A stretch of DNA of 18,104 nt from Aureobasidium sp. EXF-3400 (GCA_024195585.1 SWBL01000593.1:1-18104); one strand, 5' to 3'; positions 7,366-17,677 are shown, counted from the first letter of the stretch. Notes: a model not told the origin generated them from the sequence alone. Numbers and translations: made by a program.

Positions 7366-8682
7366 TCGGGCCAGCCCATACATGAACGTGGATCACCACC
7401 TTTTGCGGCTTCACAAAGCACCATCGATGCCATAATGAACTTGGCTAAGGCAAGCATATGATGCGACGGAATATCCACTCTGGAAACATACCTCATTGTT
7501 GACACATTCGGCATTCGCCTGGACAATCAGACCAGAGACCCACAGTGTGTGCACCTGGGCCAAAACAGCGCATACAATGAATCCATGCTCGGTCGTCTAA
7601 TGCGCCCTATGGCGACGATTAATATGAATTTGCTGGATTGTAGAGTAGTGGCGGTGTTCGTTATTGACACACGGTGATTTTTCAGGTGGATGTTTGCCAT
7701 TTCGCTACCACAAATTTTGTTTTGCGGACTTGCTGCGCCTCAGAAGACACTGCAGTGATGTCTTGAGGCATTTTTGGCATTAAAGCAAAAGACCCCAGCC
7801 GAAGACTTTCACACCGCAAAGTCTCACCACACAAGACCGTCTGGGCTGACAATTTCACCGTAAGTCCCACACAGAGGTCGCACGATTACAACAAGACTTG
7901 CGCCACCTGTGCGACATGCTGCTCGACACGCTGCCACCATGCGAGACGATTTGTTTACATCTCGAACGCATCTTCTTTAGACTCATGTCAAGCATTTTGG
8001 CGACAGACACTAGGGTCTTGGCGAAGCTTGTTCTTGCAAACTGGTTGGGGATCGGGGACAGAACTGCAAAACCCTTTCTTTGTTTGGCAGCTCGCAAACC
8101 TGACCTCAATTCGTCAACGATACGAGGACAAAATGCATGCATGCAGGGGAAAGTTTTATTGTGCTCCGCAGCCGGCCGTCAGTATTTGTCGTCACTGAAT
8201 GCCCGGCGAATTGGGGATTGGTCGAACAGAAAATACCGCAAGTCGCCCAACGGTAAGAGGCATGTGTAGATTTGTGGAAATCCAGAATGGTCCAAGGAAC
8301 GTAAATGCCTCACGGCAGTCCTGACCAACGTGGCGTCGCAACGCAACCACGACAACAGGAGAAACACACAGCCGTAATGGATCTGAAGCATCTGGTAGTC
8401 CGCGCGGCGCGGTACGGTACGTCTTGCACGTCTAAGGTCAGCATCCCTTCAATTTCAGTTACCAAACGTTGCATCTGGATACGATCGAGGCCTCAGCATG
8501 GTTGATTGTCTTTTTTTTTCTTGCCTGCGCCTGTGAGATCTGTGAACGTCCCTTAACCATTTATCCTCTTCTTAGTCGAATCTTGGGTTACCTCTATATA
8601 ATATCAATCCTGCTTGTTCTTCTCTTCCCATCCATCCATCCATTCACCCATCCGTCCGGTCGACACACAGCGTTTCCTCGCC
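7366..8682 (+). promoter_or_regulatory. Long 5' region of the cation ATPase gene, about 1.3 kb
   Basis: No protein-coding frame is convincing here, and no DDE transposase remnant was recognised after the psq/CENP-B-type gene. A probable core promoter lies at its right end: TATATAAT at 8595-8602, then a CT-rich stretch with CCAT repeats (about 8625-8657), then CTCGCCATGTCT around the ATG at 8683. A 12-bp palindrome TGCATGCATGCA (8134-8145) overlaps an AGGGG motif (8145-8149) resembling a stress-response element. A GC-rich patch with GGTACGGTACG lies at about 8400-8421. Confidence 0.55.
8595..8602 (+). promoter_or_regulatory. TATA box of the cation ATPase gene
   Basis: TATATAAT lies 88 nt upstream of the ATG and is followed by a pyrimidine-rich tract, the usual arrangement at strongly expressed fungal genes. 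An upstream ATG-initiated short frame at 8498-8536 lies before this TATA box, so it is probably not in the main transcript. Confidence 0.5.
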
Positions 8683-11600
8683 ATGTCTTCGTCATTCGAC
8701 CAGGATTCGTCCCTCGAAAAGGGAGAGATGGAGCACATGAGTCGCATCGTCACATCAAAATCAAATGACCCTCCTCGAATTACATTCGAGCCTGAGGATC
8801 GCCTTGAGCGTCGTCGCCGTCACAGTCGCCAACGATCCGTAAGCCGCGATTCCATCAGCAGTGTAAGGTCGCGAGCACAATCAACTTCCGCAGCTGCCGG
8901 TCTTCCAATTGAGTTCCGTACCCTCTCTTTCAACGTTTCTCATTCACAGACGGTCAACGATGTCGTCAAGGAATCGAGATGGAGGAAACCCAAGCCAGCC
9001 ACCAAAGCCAAGTCAACAACCAAGACGATCAAGTCACCATTCTCGCTCAAGCAAAAACCAAAGGTCGAGGATAAACGACAGAACGATGCAGAGCACTTTG
9101 AGAAACTCGACTTCCACATTCTCGATGCCCAATCAGTGCTACATGGACTTTCATCATCATCGGACTTGGGTTTGACACCAGAGTACGCTTCGACTCGTCT
9201 TGCCACCGATGGCAAGAACATGCTTCCTCGAAGACGCCAGAACTACGCCAAGAAGCTCTTCGAGTATGTCTTTGGTGGCTTCTGTTCGGTGCTTTGGGTC
9301 GGTGTCATCATCTTCTTCATTTGCTGGTAAGTATTCATACCAATATAGCTTGACCACCTTGCTGACTCGTACATTCAGGAAACCGTTAGGAAATCCCGAC
9401 CCTCAAGCATACAACCTTGGTCTTGCTATCCTGGTCCTCATCGTCATCTTCCTACAAGCATGTTTCTCAGCCTTCCAAGACTGGTCTACTGGTCGTACAA
9501 TGAACGCTATTCTCGATCTATTACCAGCTGACGCCCTCGTCGTTCGTGGCGGTCAAACCACAAAGGTGCCTTCAACCGATCTTGTCATTGGTGATATCGT
9601 CAAGATCAGCATCGGAAACAAGGTCCCTGCCGATATTCGTCTTTTGGCAACCTCTGGAGATGTTCGCTTCGACAGATCAATGCTTACCGGAGAGTCCGAT
9701 GAGATTGAAGGTGCTGTCGACTCTACAGACAAGAACTTCCTTGAGTCTCGCAACATTGGTCTCATGGGTACCATGGTTACCAATGGCTCTGCTACTGGTG
9801 TCGTTGTATTAACCGGAAAGAACACCTGTATGGGTCGCATCTCTAGTGCCATGGCTGGCGCCAAAGAAGAGACAACCCTCATCCAGAAGGAGATCAACCG
9901 CTTTGTCATCATCATCGTCTGCTTGACCGTCGTCCTTGCGTTGGCCATTTTGCTCACCTGGGTTGGTTGGTTGCACCGCGACCACCGCTCTTACATGAGC
10001 GTAGTGGCGATGTTGAACAACGTGATGGGTGAGTAGCCTTGGATACTGTATTGCCTCTGTCACTCATCGCTAACTAGAATTGTAGGATGTGTTGTCGCAT
10101 TCATTCCCGAAGGTATGCCTGTCGCAGTTGCCTTAACACTCATGATGGTTGCCCGCCGTATGAAGAACAGCAACATCTTGCCCAAGGGTCTTTCGACCGT
10201 CGAGACATTGGGTTGCGTCAACGTCATCTGTTCTGACAAGACCGGTACTTTGACTGAGAACAAAATGGTTGTTACCACTGTCGGCTTCGTTGATGAACAG
10301 CTTACTGTTGCCGATGCTCTCTCAAGAATGGAGGCTGGCCATAACACTGTACTCACCGAGCTCCACCGTGCTGCTGCATTGTGTAACGATGCTACATTCG
10401 ACCCTCTCTCAATGGATCTCCCTGTTCTGGATCGCGAGGTTCAAGGTAACGCCACTGATGGAGCTGTTCTCAAATTCGCAGAATCCGCCCACGCAAACTC
10501 CACAAAGATGCTCCCCGATGCCCACCCTCGCAAATACCAGATCCCCTTCAACAGCAAGAACAAGTGGATGCTCACGCTACATGACGAAGTTGGTGCCAAC
10601 TACGAAGTTACTCCCGAAAAAACTCAGTATCTCGTTTATGTCAAGGGTGCCCCCGACAAGCTTCTTCCATTTGCCACCTCATACTGGTCTGCTAAGAGCG
10701 GCTCTGTATTGCCTCTCGACGCTGCGGCTAAGGCTCAGTTCAGTGCTCTCCAAGAACGCCTCTCTCGCAACGCAGAACGTGTCATTCTTCTTTGTCAACG
10801 TCACTACCGTCCTGTAGAAACTCTCGGCACCAATGCTTTCGGAGATGAGGTTTTGGAGAATGGTATCGCTGATCTGACTATCATCGGTGTTCTCGGTATC
10901 ACCGACCCGCCACGCAAGGAGACCGCCCCAACCATCGCCGCTTGTCGCCGTGCTGGTGCACGTTTCTTCATGGTCACTGGTGACTTCGGACTTACTGGTG
11001 CCGCTATTGCTCGCAATGTCGGCATTTTCACCCACAGCGGCGAGCCTGACACCTACGAGACTATCGCTGAGGGTCACACATTTGTCAACGACAGCGAAAA
11101 GGGTGCTCGTGTGAACCACAGTCTCCTGCTTGAAGGCCCATCGATCAACAAACTCACCGAAGAAGACTGGGAGATTGTATGCAGCTACGAGGAGATTGTC
11201 TTTGCTCGTACCACACCCGAGCAGAAATTGCGCATTGTGAACGAGCTCAAGGACCGTGACAACGTTGTTGCAGTCACTGGTGACGGTGTCAACGACGCAC
11301 CCGCACTCAAGGCTGCTGATGTTGGTATCGCCATCGCTGCTGGTTCTGACGTCGCCCTCGAAGCTTCTGACCTGGTACTTCTCGACAAGTTCGACTCGAT
11401 CGTCGAGGCCATTCGTCTCGGTCGTCTGGTCTTCCAGAACCTTCAGAAGGGTATCGCCTACCTTTTGCCTGCTGGTTCCTTCTCCGAGATCTGGCCTGTT
11501 CTGCTCAACGTCTTCTTCGGTGTTCCCTCTCCCCTGTCTTCATTCCTGATGATCATCATTTGTGTCTTCACCGATCTTTTCCTCAGTTTGTCGCTCATTA

Positions 11601-12193
11601 TGGAGAAGGAAGAATTCGACCTGCTCACCCTTCCTCCTCGCAACCACAAGAAGGACCACTTGATCAACTTCAAGATCTACGCTCAATCCTACCTGTTCAT
11701 TGGTGTTATGGAAACCCTCTGCGCACACGCTATGTTCTTCCTCTACTACTGGCGCCACGCAAAGATCCCTCTCCACGCCCTCTTCTTCGCTTTCGAGAAA
11801 TACTCGGATGGCTTCTACGGATACACCCAAGCCGAGCTGGACCACTTCAACACCGTCGGTCAAGGTGTCTACTTTGTCACCCTGGTCATCCTGCAATTCG
11901 GTAACTTGCTCAGTGTTCGTAGCAAGCGCATGTCTATCCTCCAAGCCGACCCCTTCTTCAACAAGGAGCGCCGCAACCCTTGGCTTTTGGCTGGTATGGC
12001 TGTTTCCCTCTCCATCGCCATCTTCGTCACCATGGAGCCTGGTATCCAGAACATCTTCGGCACTGCCACTGTTCCCATTGAGTTCTGGCTGATTCCTATT
12101 CCTCTGGCTTTGGGTATCTTGGTCATGGATGAGATCAGAAAGGTGTTTGTCAGATTGTTCCCCAACGGACCTATTGCCAGGATTGCTTGGTAA
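8683..12193 (+). CDS. P2-type cation-transporting ATPase, Na+/K+-ATPase alpha-subunit-like
   Basis: Membrane pump that couples ATP hydrolysis through an aspartyl phosphate to cation transport. Three exons: 8683-9326, 9379-10028 and 10086-12193, giving 1133 aa. Introns are 52 nt (GTAAGT) and 57 nt (GTGAGT, branch GCTAACT). The ATG at 8683 is the start; the frame upstream has no ATG. The basic Ser/Arg-rich N-terminus (about 45-70) is followed by an Na,K-ATPase-like region before M1 (about 194-214). Motifs: TGES 318-321 (actuator), PEG 439-441 in M4, DKTGT 482-486 with phosphorylated Asp482, KGAP at Lys618 (nucleotide binding), TGDGVNDAP 829-837. In M5-M6, Glu899 and Asp928 align with cation ligands, but the residue matching Na,K-ATPase Asp804 appears to be Cys. 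The C-terminus ends with ten-helix topology, including the DEIRK motif shared with Na,K-ATPases. P2 type is firm; the ions carried are not, and a fungal alkali-cation pump is possible. Confidence 0.92.
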
Positions 12194-13008
12194 ACACAAA
12201 AAAAGAAGATGTTAGAGGATGATGATGATACGTTTGTTTGTTTTCTTGATGTACAGTGCTTTATAAAGACTTTACGACTTTGATGAGATTGCTTTTTGTT
12301 GTATATATGCAAGAGAATCGTATATTTTGTACATGACAAGACTTGTTTGTATCCCTTCACATGTGATAAAACTGCTTTCGTCACTTGGGTTTGACTTGGA
12401 TCAAAAGCGCATATGTGCAAGGTTCCTCTCTTGCGTGTCAAAGTTTCGCACTTATATTCCCTCTCTGGATGCAGCGTAGAGCAGAATCAAGAGCTTCCAG
12501 ACTATACATACGTAGCTATCTGATGTCGCTGTGGTGTTTGAATCTCAAGACAGAACCTCTGTGAGTGAAAAGGCAATTTGTTTCTGGAAACATCGTGTGT
12601 TTGTTGAATGCATACATGCGGACATGTTTCAGACCACACAGAAGAAAGCAAGAAGTTCCTGGCGACGATAATGAGGAATATCTGTTGCTGCTTTGACCAG
12701 AATTCATCGCTTCCGCTGGTTTCCAATGACAGTGCGCGGTCTCCTTGTATGATTTAGTTGAGTCGATCTGTGGTCCAAGTCTAACAGTATTGTTTTGAGG
12801 TATAGTGGCAACTACCTGAAAGTCAGTGATGTATTCAGCTTGCCCCAAAGCAAGTTATTTAAGCCAAGACTCAGTGCACATGTTTTTACAATTGGCTCAT
12901 CATATTCGATATACATTATACGTATTAAGTTTACAAGATAGACCTTGAGTGCTGCAAGTCCTTCTGAGATATGGGATCCAGGGTATCCACGAGGTGTCGT
13001 TGCAGGCT
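12194..13008. other. Convergent intergenic region, ATPase to PAP2 gene
   Basis: About 0.8 kb holding the 3' ends of the two converging genes. The first 150 bases are T-rich, with several TATA/TTTGT stretches suited to 3'-end formation. No coding frame, RNA gene or repeat is supported. Confidence 0.6.
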
Positions 13009-14122
13009 TTACTTAGCAATAGGAGCAGTCGACCCACCAGCCTCAACATCAACCTCACTAGCAGACCTCCTCTGACTCCTCTCCCTCATCAGATACCCCT
13101 CATCAATGATCCACCCATTGGCTCCACTCGAAACCGCAAAAGCACGATCCTTCGACCGCGGACTCCAAGTCCAGGGTTGTCCTCTAGTAAGACTGCCATG
13201 GTACCACCTGAACCCAATCCAGGAAGTGATGATGCCTAGTACTGCGCCAGAGAAGATATCAACGCCTTGGTGTTTGAAGTCTACATAGCGGGTGCTGCAA
13301 ATCCAGATGGCGAGACAAACAGGTATAAGAACTATAACAGCGCCAAAGACAGGAGGCGCAGCTGCACGGTCTCTAGATTCCTGCTCTGGGTCGTCCCGAT
13401 CGTCGCGTTTCGGTGGCGTATCGTGACCGAGGTAAGGAATCAACATATTGAACTTGGAAGCCAGCCAAAGAGCCAAGTAACCCAACCCAGACCAACTCAT
13501 AGATGAATGACCGCTGAGAAAACTGCGGAAGCCTTCGTTCAAGAGTTTTGAATCTGTTTGTGTGCAGATGGACGAACTGACCAATGTCCATTTTTGCGAG
13601 ATATCTTGGCCGTAGCCACCGACTACGTGAGCAGCGATGTTGGTGAGGTCTGGTTGACATCTAGCCAATAGATCTGGTCTAGGTTTTCCGATGAGATTTT
13701 TGATTCCGGAGGTTATGAAAAAGGCAAGGACGAAGCTGAGTCCCAGGCCCATCCATCCAGCGTTGAACTCCCAGAGCTTGCGAGTCCAGTATTGTTGATC
13801 GCGGAGACGAGAGCGTGAGAAGGCAGGTACGAATAATGCGGTAACGATTGCTATGACCACGGCAGGAACGATCAGGGAAAGGACGACGAGTAGTGCTGTT
13901 GAGACCGCATCATGTTCCACATAGGGAAAGCTGATGGCGAGGTCGACGAGAGAGAAGGGGCGATGGTAGGGCGTGACGAAACTTATTCCTCCGGCGACTG
14001 CTGCGATGGCACTGTAATCAAGTGAGTCAGAAATTGTATACATTGTATTAGTAGATGGCTGTCTCTTACATTATCAATACCCAATCGAGCACGTAGGCTA
14101 TGATCAATTTGGTTGGTGGCAT
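13009..14122 (-). CDS. PAP2-family lipid phosphatase (LPP/DPP1-like)
   Basis: Integral membrane phosphatase of phosphatidate, diacylglycerol pyrophosphate or related lipids, probably in vacuole or other internal membranes. Two exons on the minus strand: 14122-14070 (53 nt) and 14011-13009, joined across a 58-nt intron (GTAAGA...TACAG, branch TACTAAT), giving 351 aa. The longest single open frame starts at an ATG at 14043 that lies inside this intron. Splicing instead supplies the first membrane helix (about 6-27). The three PAP2 motifs are present: K122-x6-R129-P130; S-G-H 184-186; and R259-x5-H265-x3-D269. The second motif reads LSGH where PSGH is usual, and the third reads TR where SR is usual. 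About six hydrophobic helices are seen, near 6-27, 58-80, 104-121, 190-205, 239-257 and 270-287. A charged loop of about 25 residues lies between helices four and five. The cytosolic C-terminus is basic then acidic. Confidence 0.9.
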
Positions 14123-14667
14123 TTCCCAATGCTGCCGTACCGAGTTCACAAGTGAACTGAACAGTAGATTGTGGTGTGAAAACAATATATGGATATTACA
14201 AGTATACCAGAACAAGCACGATATGTTTGCTACGAATGGCCGGCGAGCAGCATATAAGGGGAAAGAAATGACATGTCACCCAAAGGCTCAGCCCAGGGTG
14301 GCACTGATTATACCGACTCAACAAACTTCACCAAGACAAGCAACCTACAGCTGATTTTCAAACCGTTCTCCCGGCGGCCGACGAATAGAGATGGAACGAA
14401 GACATAGTCGTTGACGAGAACGAGGCTGCGCCCTTTCGCCAAGATCTGGGTCGCGTGCCCATCTCCACGCAATCTTATACGAATGCGCCACCATCGCTCA
14501 CGTCATGTTTCTTTTTTGTTGTCAGGTAAACAAATAAATAAATATTTGTGGCAAAGAAAAGAAAAGTTCATAATTCGATTTTGAGGATGTGTGGTATCAT
14601 CTGCAAGAGGGCATGAAAAGAGTATTTACAATTTGGAAAGTCGTGGCTTGCCAGCAAGCTGAGGGAG
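14123..14667 (-). promoter_or_regulatory. PAP2 upstream region and aldo-keto reductase 3' region
   Basis: On the minus strand this stretch contains the 3' untranslated region of the aldo-keto reductase gene and then the promoter of the PAP2 gene. A perfect 10-bp palindrome TGACATGTCA lies at 14269-14278, about 150 bp upstream of the PAP2 ATG. An ACGTCA motif (CRE-like) occurs near 14498. Around 14531-14547 the minus strand reads as overlapping ATTTA units, an AU-rich element if it is within the reductase transcript. No coding frame is supported. Confidence 0.45.
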
Positions 14668-15726
14668 TTACTCGTCGTCGCCGAAGAAGACCTTGACGGG
14701 CAACCAGGCGTCGCCGCAGACCTTGAAGCGGTCGGGACGGCTGCTGAGCTGCTTCATCTCGTCGTCGGTCAACGACCAGCCGTCGAGCTGGAAGTTGCCC
14801 TCGATTCTCGAAGCGGTGACGGACTTGGGGATGACAGAGGTGCCGCGCTGGAGACCCCACATGAGACTGGTTTCTCAATGTTAGCTCAAGTTCAGGTAGG
14901 TAGCGTAAAGCTGGGTGAAACTTACAGGACCTGAGCAGTGGACTTGCCCTTGCTCTCGGCAATCTTCTTCAGGACCTCGTCGTGGGCAAGAGGGGAGTTG
15001 GTGGAGCCGAGGCAGGAGTAGGCAGTGCAGTGGATGCCCTTCTCCTTGCAGTAGTCGATGAGCTTGGGGGAGGGGTTGTTGGGGTGGAGCTCGACCTGGT
15101 TGACAGCGGGGACGGTCTTGCATGACTCGTCCTTGAGGAGGATCTCGAGGTTCTTGATGGCGAAGTTGGAGACACCGATGTTCTTGACGCGGCCAGAGGC
15201 AGGCAGCTTTTGGAGCTCTCTCCTAAAGTGGTGTAAGCAGAGTTGCAAGAATTCGTTCTCATCAGAATTGCTTACCAGGTGTCAACGAAGTTCCAGTCGG
15301 GGTAGTGCTTCTTGAGGTCGTCAGGATCAGTTGAGCTGGGCCAGTGCATCAGGTACAGATCGACGTAGTCGGTCTGGAGGTCCTTGAGCGAAGAGGTAAT
15401 GCCCTCCTCGACGCGCTTGTGCCAGGGGTTGTCAAGCTTGGTGGTGATCCAGATGTCTTCACGGGGAACGCCAGAGTCCTTGATACCGAGACCGACCTCG
15501 TGCTCGTTGCCGTAGGCAAGAGCAGTGTCAATGTGGCGGTAGCCAGCGAGGAGAGCAGCCTTGACGGCCTCGCGAACCTCGTTGGGCTTGGACTGCCAGG
15601 TACCGAGACCGACGGCGGGGATCTTAGCACCCTGTATTTTGTCAATTCACGTTACTTCACGCAAGGGTAAGTGATGCAGCGTACGGTGTTGAGGGTGAAG
15701 GTCTTCTTGGTCCACTCGTTAGACAT
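14668..15726 (-). CDS. NADPH-dependent aldo-keto reductase (glycerol dehydrogenase/GCY1-like)
   Basis: Cytosolic (alpha/beta)8-barrel oxidoreductase, likely interconverting a carbonyl such as glyceraldehyde or dihydroxyacetone with its alcohol using NADP(H). Four exons: 15726-15685 (42 nt), 15631-15276, 15222-14926 and 14866-14668. The introns are 53, 53 and 59 nt; the first donor is GTACGC, the others GTAAG. The sum is 894 nt, 297 aa. The catalytic tetrad is visible: Asp49 and Tyr54 in [11 protein letters not shown], Lys79 in TTKLDNPW, and His110 in YLMHWP. Later conserved segments include NIGVSNF (147-153), the NQVELHP strand (174-180), and the cofactor loop [13 protein letters not shown] (244-256). 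The length is slightly under the 300-325 aa usual for fungal members because the C-terminal loop is short. The family is certain; the substrate is not. Confidence 0.92.
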
Positions 15727-16120
15727 GATTGCTGATGTTTGTAGTGTGGTTTGTGAAGTGTAGAAAATTGGTGGTAGTGAGTAGAAGGAAGACGAGTTAC
15801 GAGACGAAAGAAATGTTTAAGAGCCGGTCCAAAAACTTATCTCCACCTACTCCGTATCTTCGCTGGCCGATGATCCTACGCCTTCAGCCTGTTTCGATAT
15901 CTATCCACAACATTTCGCATGTACCTGCCTGCCATCATCGCACCCCACCACCCCACCTTCCGTCATGGGATTTAGCCGCCGGTTCAATGCGCTTCGGGAG
16001 CTCGAGCCCTGCTTCTGCTTGGCAAACGCCGTCATAGCTCCAATTTTTGGCCGACCAACAAACACCCACATGTTCGTTATCCAATTGCAGTTCTAACGTG
16101 TATTGCTGGAATAAGTCACC
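15727..16120. promoter_or_regulatory. Bidirectional promoter, aldo-keto reductase / FAM192A-like gene
   Basis: A 394-bp gap separates the divergent start codons. CCAAT motifs occur at about 16034-16038 and 16080-16084 on the plus strand. A short upstream ORF of eight codons plus stop (16070-16096) lies 24 nt before the FAM192A-like ATG, and another ATG frame at 15987-16037 precedes it. The stretch around 15930-15960 is C-rich with CCCCACC repeats. No clear TATA box is seen on either side. Confidence 0.5.
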
Positions 16121-16979
16121 ATGTCGCGCTTTGTCTCGGGAGGAACTGTGGACAAGCCTACTGAGCGCGATGAGGAGTGGTTGAAGGCTCAAGAACAAAT
16201 TGAAGCTGCGCGACGGAAGAAGGAGGATGAAAGCAGACAGCACGGAGGGAAGAGCTTGTACGAGGTTCTTCAGGCTAATAAAGGTGTGTGCTTGAAAATC
16301 AATCGCTGATGATACTTGTCATGCTTGCAGCACGGGATACTGACACCTTTCAGATGCGAAGCAGGAGGCCTTTGAAGAGGTAGACGAGACCGCTTGACCA
16401 TGACTCTACACGTGCTGACGGAACATCTTCCAGGCAGCTAAACTGAAGAATCAATTCAGGTCATTAGATCAAGATGAAGTCGAGTTTCTGGACACAGTCA
16501 TGGAATCGACCAGAGCAAAGGAGGAAGCCGTGAAGAAAGAAACTGCCGAGCGACTCGAGGCCTTCAGGCGGCAGCAAGAGGATACCGAGAAAGCGTCCCG
16601 CGGAGCTGCACCTGAAGCGAGCAATCAATCTGAAGGCGATACCTGGGCCTTTAATGCCCGCAAGCGCAAACGAACCAAGGAGAAGGAAGCGATTGCAGGC
16701 CTCAAGCTGCGCAAGAGCTCTTCGTCTGCGACCCAGATGACTCCCGACGGAGCGGCAGCAACACCATCAGACGACAAGATTCAATCACCGCCGAGTCCCG
16801 CACCCACACCTGCCAACCAGTCGGCCAAACCCGTGCAACCACCCGCCGCAGCCATAGACAAGGCCGTTATTGACAAGGTCGACCAGGCACCAGCGGTCGC
16901 TACTGCTTCAACACCTCCGGCTCCCGCTTCTGCACTTGGTCTCGCGGCCTACTCATCCGACGACGACGACGACGATTGA
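16121..16979 (+). CDS. FAM192A/NIP30 domain protein (Fyv6-like)
   Basis: Nuclear protein of the FAM192A/Fyv6 N-terminal domain family. The yeast member Fyv6 acts in the second step of splicing, and the human member also binds the proteasome activator PA28gamma. Exons: 16121-16283, 16354-16379 (only 26 nt) and 16434-16979; introns of 70 nt (GTGTGT...TTTCAG, branch ACTGAC) and 54 nt (GTAGAC...TTCCAG, branch GCTGAC). The product is 244 aa. The N-terminal family signature is clear: FVSGGTVDKPTERDEEWLKA (4-23), then SLYEVLQANK, then, after the tiny exon, LKNQF and DEVEFLD. A later conserved WAFNARKRKR segment is followed by a Lys-rich helix. The second half is low-complexity Pro/Ala/Ser-rich, and the protein ends in an acidic GLAAYSSDDDDDD-type tail typical of the family. 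Confidence 0.88.
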
Positions 16980-17677
16980 TCCAAACGAAAAGTCAACACA
17001 CATGCACTGAGACCCGGTGCTTCAAGCAATGCCGGCGCCCGCCGTCACGCAGCGGCGTTCGTACATCCGAAACATGTTCTGCGCCAACCCGTCGCGCCGT
17101 CGCGGTCCACCGTCGAGGCACCAATATTTTGACATCGGCTGCGTGCAGCAAATTCGCCTTACTGTGTCGCTGACAACTCGTGCGGTTCGCGATATCCGAA
17201 TGATTGGCTGTCAGGATACATGTATGGCGTATGTGCAGCAAAATGCTTGATTATGTCGGCCTCGACAGGCGGCCGTCTCTGCATCGCCTTGTCACATGGC
17301 GCGGGATGAGCATATTAGGGAAATGAGTATATGTGATACGAAAATGGACTTGCCATGACGAACGCCATCACGCATGATGCGTGCTGCAAGAGCAACATGC
17401 AAAGAGAAAGCGGAACCTGTCACGGCCGTCAAGAAAGACCCGGTTCTTTGAGCCGAATAGACGAGAAACTCGTCTAAGTGTCACTGACTATGTTTCGCAT
17501 CTCTACTAGCGCATGGCAGAGACTTGTACATACATCGATGATGATACAAGCTTGGGATTTGCTAGAGGGAAAAAGAACAAACATCTTTCACATGCAAAAG
17601 TAGCTAAGTAGGTAAATGACCTATCCTACCGACAAATGCACATTCGCAACCAATCATGCTACATGGAATGCATACGC
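16980..17677. other. Convergent intergenic region, FAM192A-like gene to HGD
   Basis: About 0.7 kb between the stop codons of two converging genes. A perfect 8-bp inverted repeat is listed separately. Next to it is an imperfect palindrome, AAAGACCCGGTTCTTT, at about 17435-17450. No coding frame, tRNA or mobile element is seen. Confidence 0.55.
17458..17476. terminator. Hairpin-forming inverted repeat in convergent region
   Basis: TAGACGAG, three A, then CTCGTCTA: a perfect 8-bp stem with a 3-nt loop. It lies roughly midway between the FAM192A-like stop (16979) and the HGD stop (17678). It could shape 3' ends, but eukaryotic 3'-end formation does not depend on such hairpins. The type given is only a placeholder for a structured element. 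Confidence 0.35.

Noticed and set aside
7366..8250. Possible DDE transposase remnant downstream of the psq/CENP-B-type gene
   Set aside because: Plus-strand translations show many stops and no catalytic or pogo-like motif; stop types are not biased as in RIP.
7855..8269. Overlapping open frames on both strands (95 and 123 aa)
   Set aside because: No motif, no family resemblance and unconvincing composition; they fall in the ATPase upstream region.
8498..8536. Short uORF for the ATPase
   Set aside because: It lies upstream of the TATA box at 8595, so it is probably outside the main transcript.
8683..12193. Plasma-membrane H+-ATPase (Pma1)
   Set aside because: The N-terminal domain, PEGMPVAV in M4, the M5-M6 sequence and the long C-terminal helices fit P2-type pumps related to Na,K-ATPase, not the P3A family.
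11540..12199. 219-aa open frame antisense to the ATPase
   Set aside because: Shadow of the GC-biased third positions of a well-supported gene; the translation is low-complexity acidic and unlike known proteins.
15344..15670. Open frames of about 100 aa on both strands over the aldo-keto reductase
   Set aside because: Wrong-frame shadows of exon 2, which encodes the catalytic Asp, Tyr, Lys and His.
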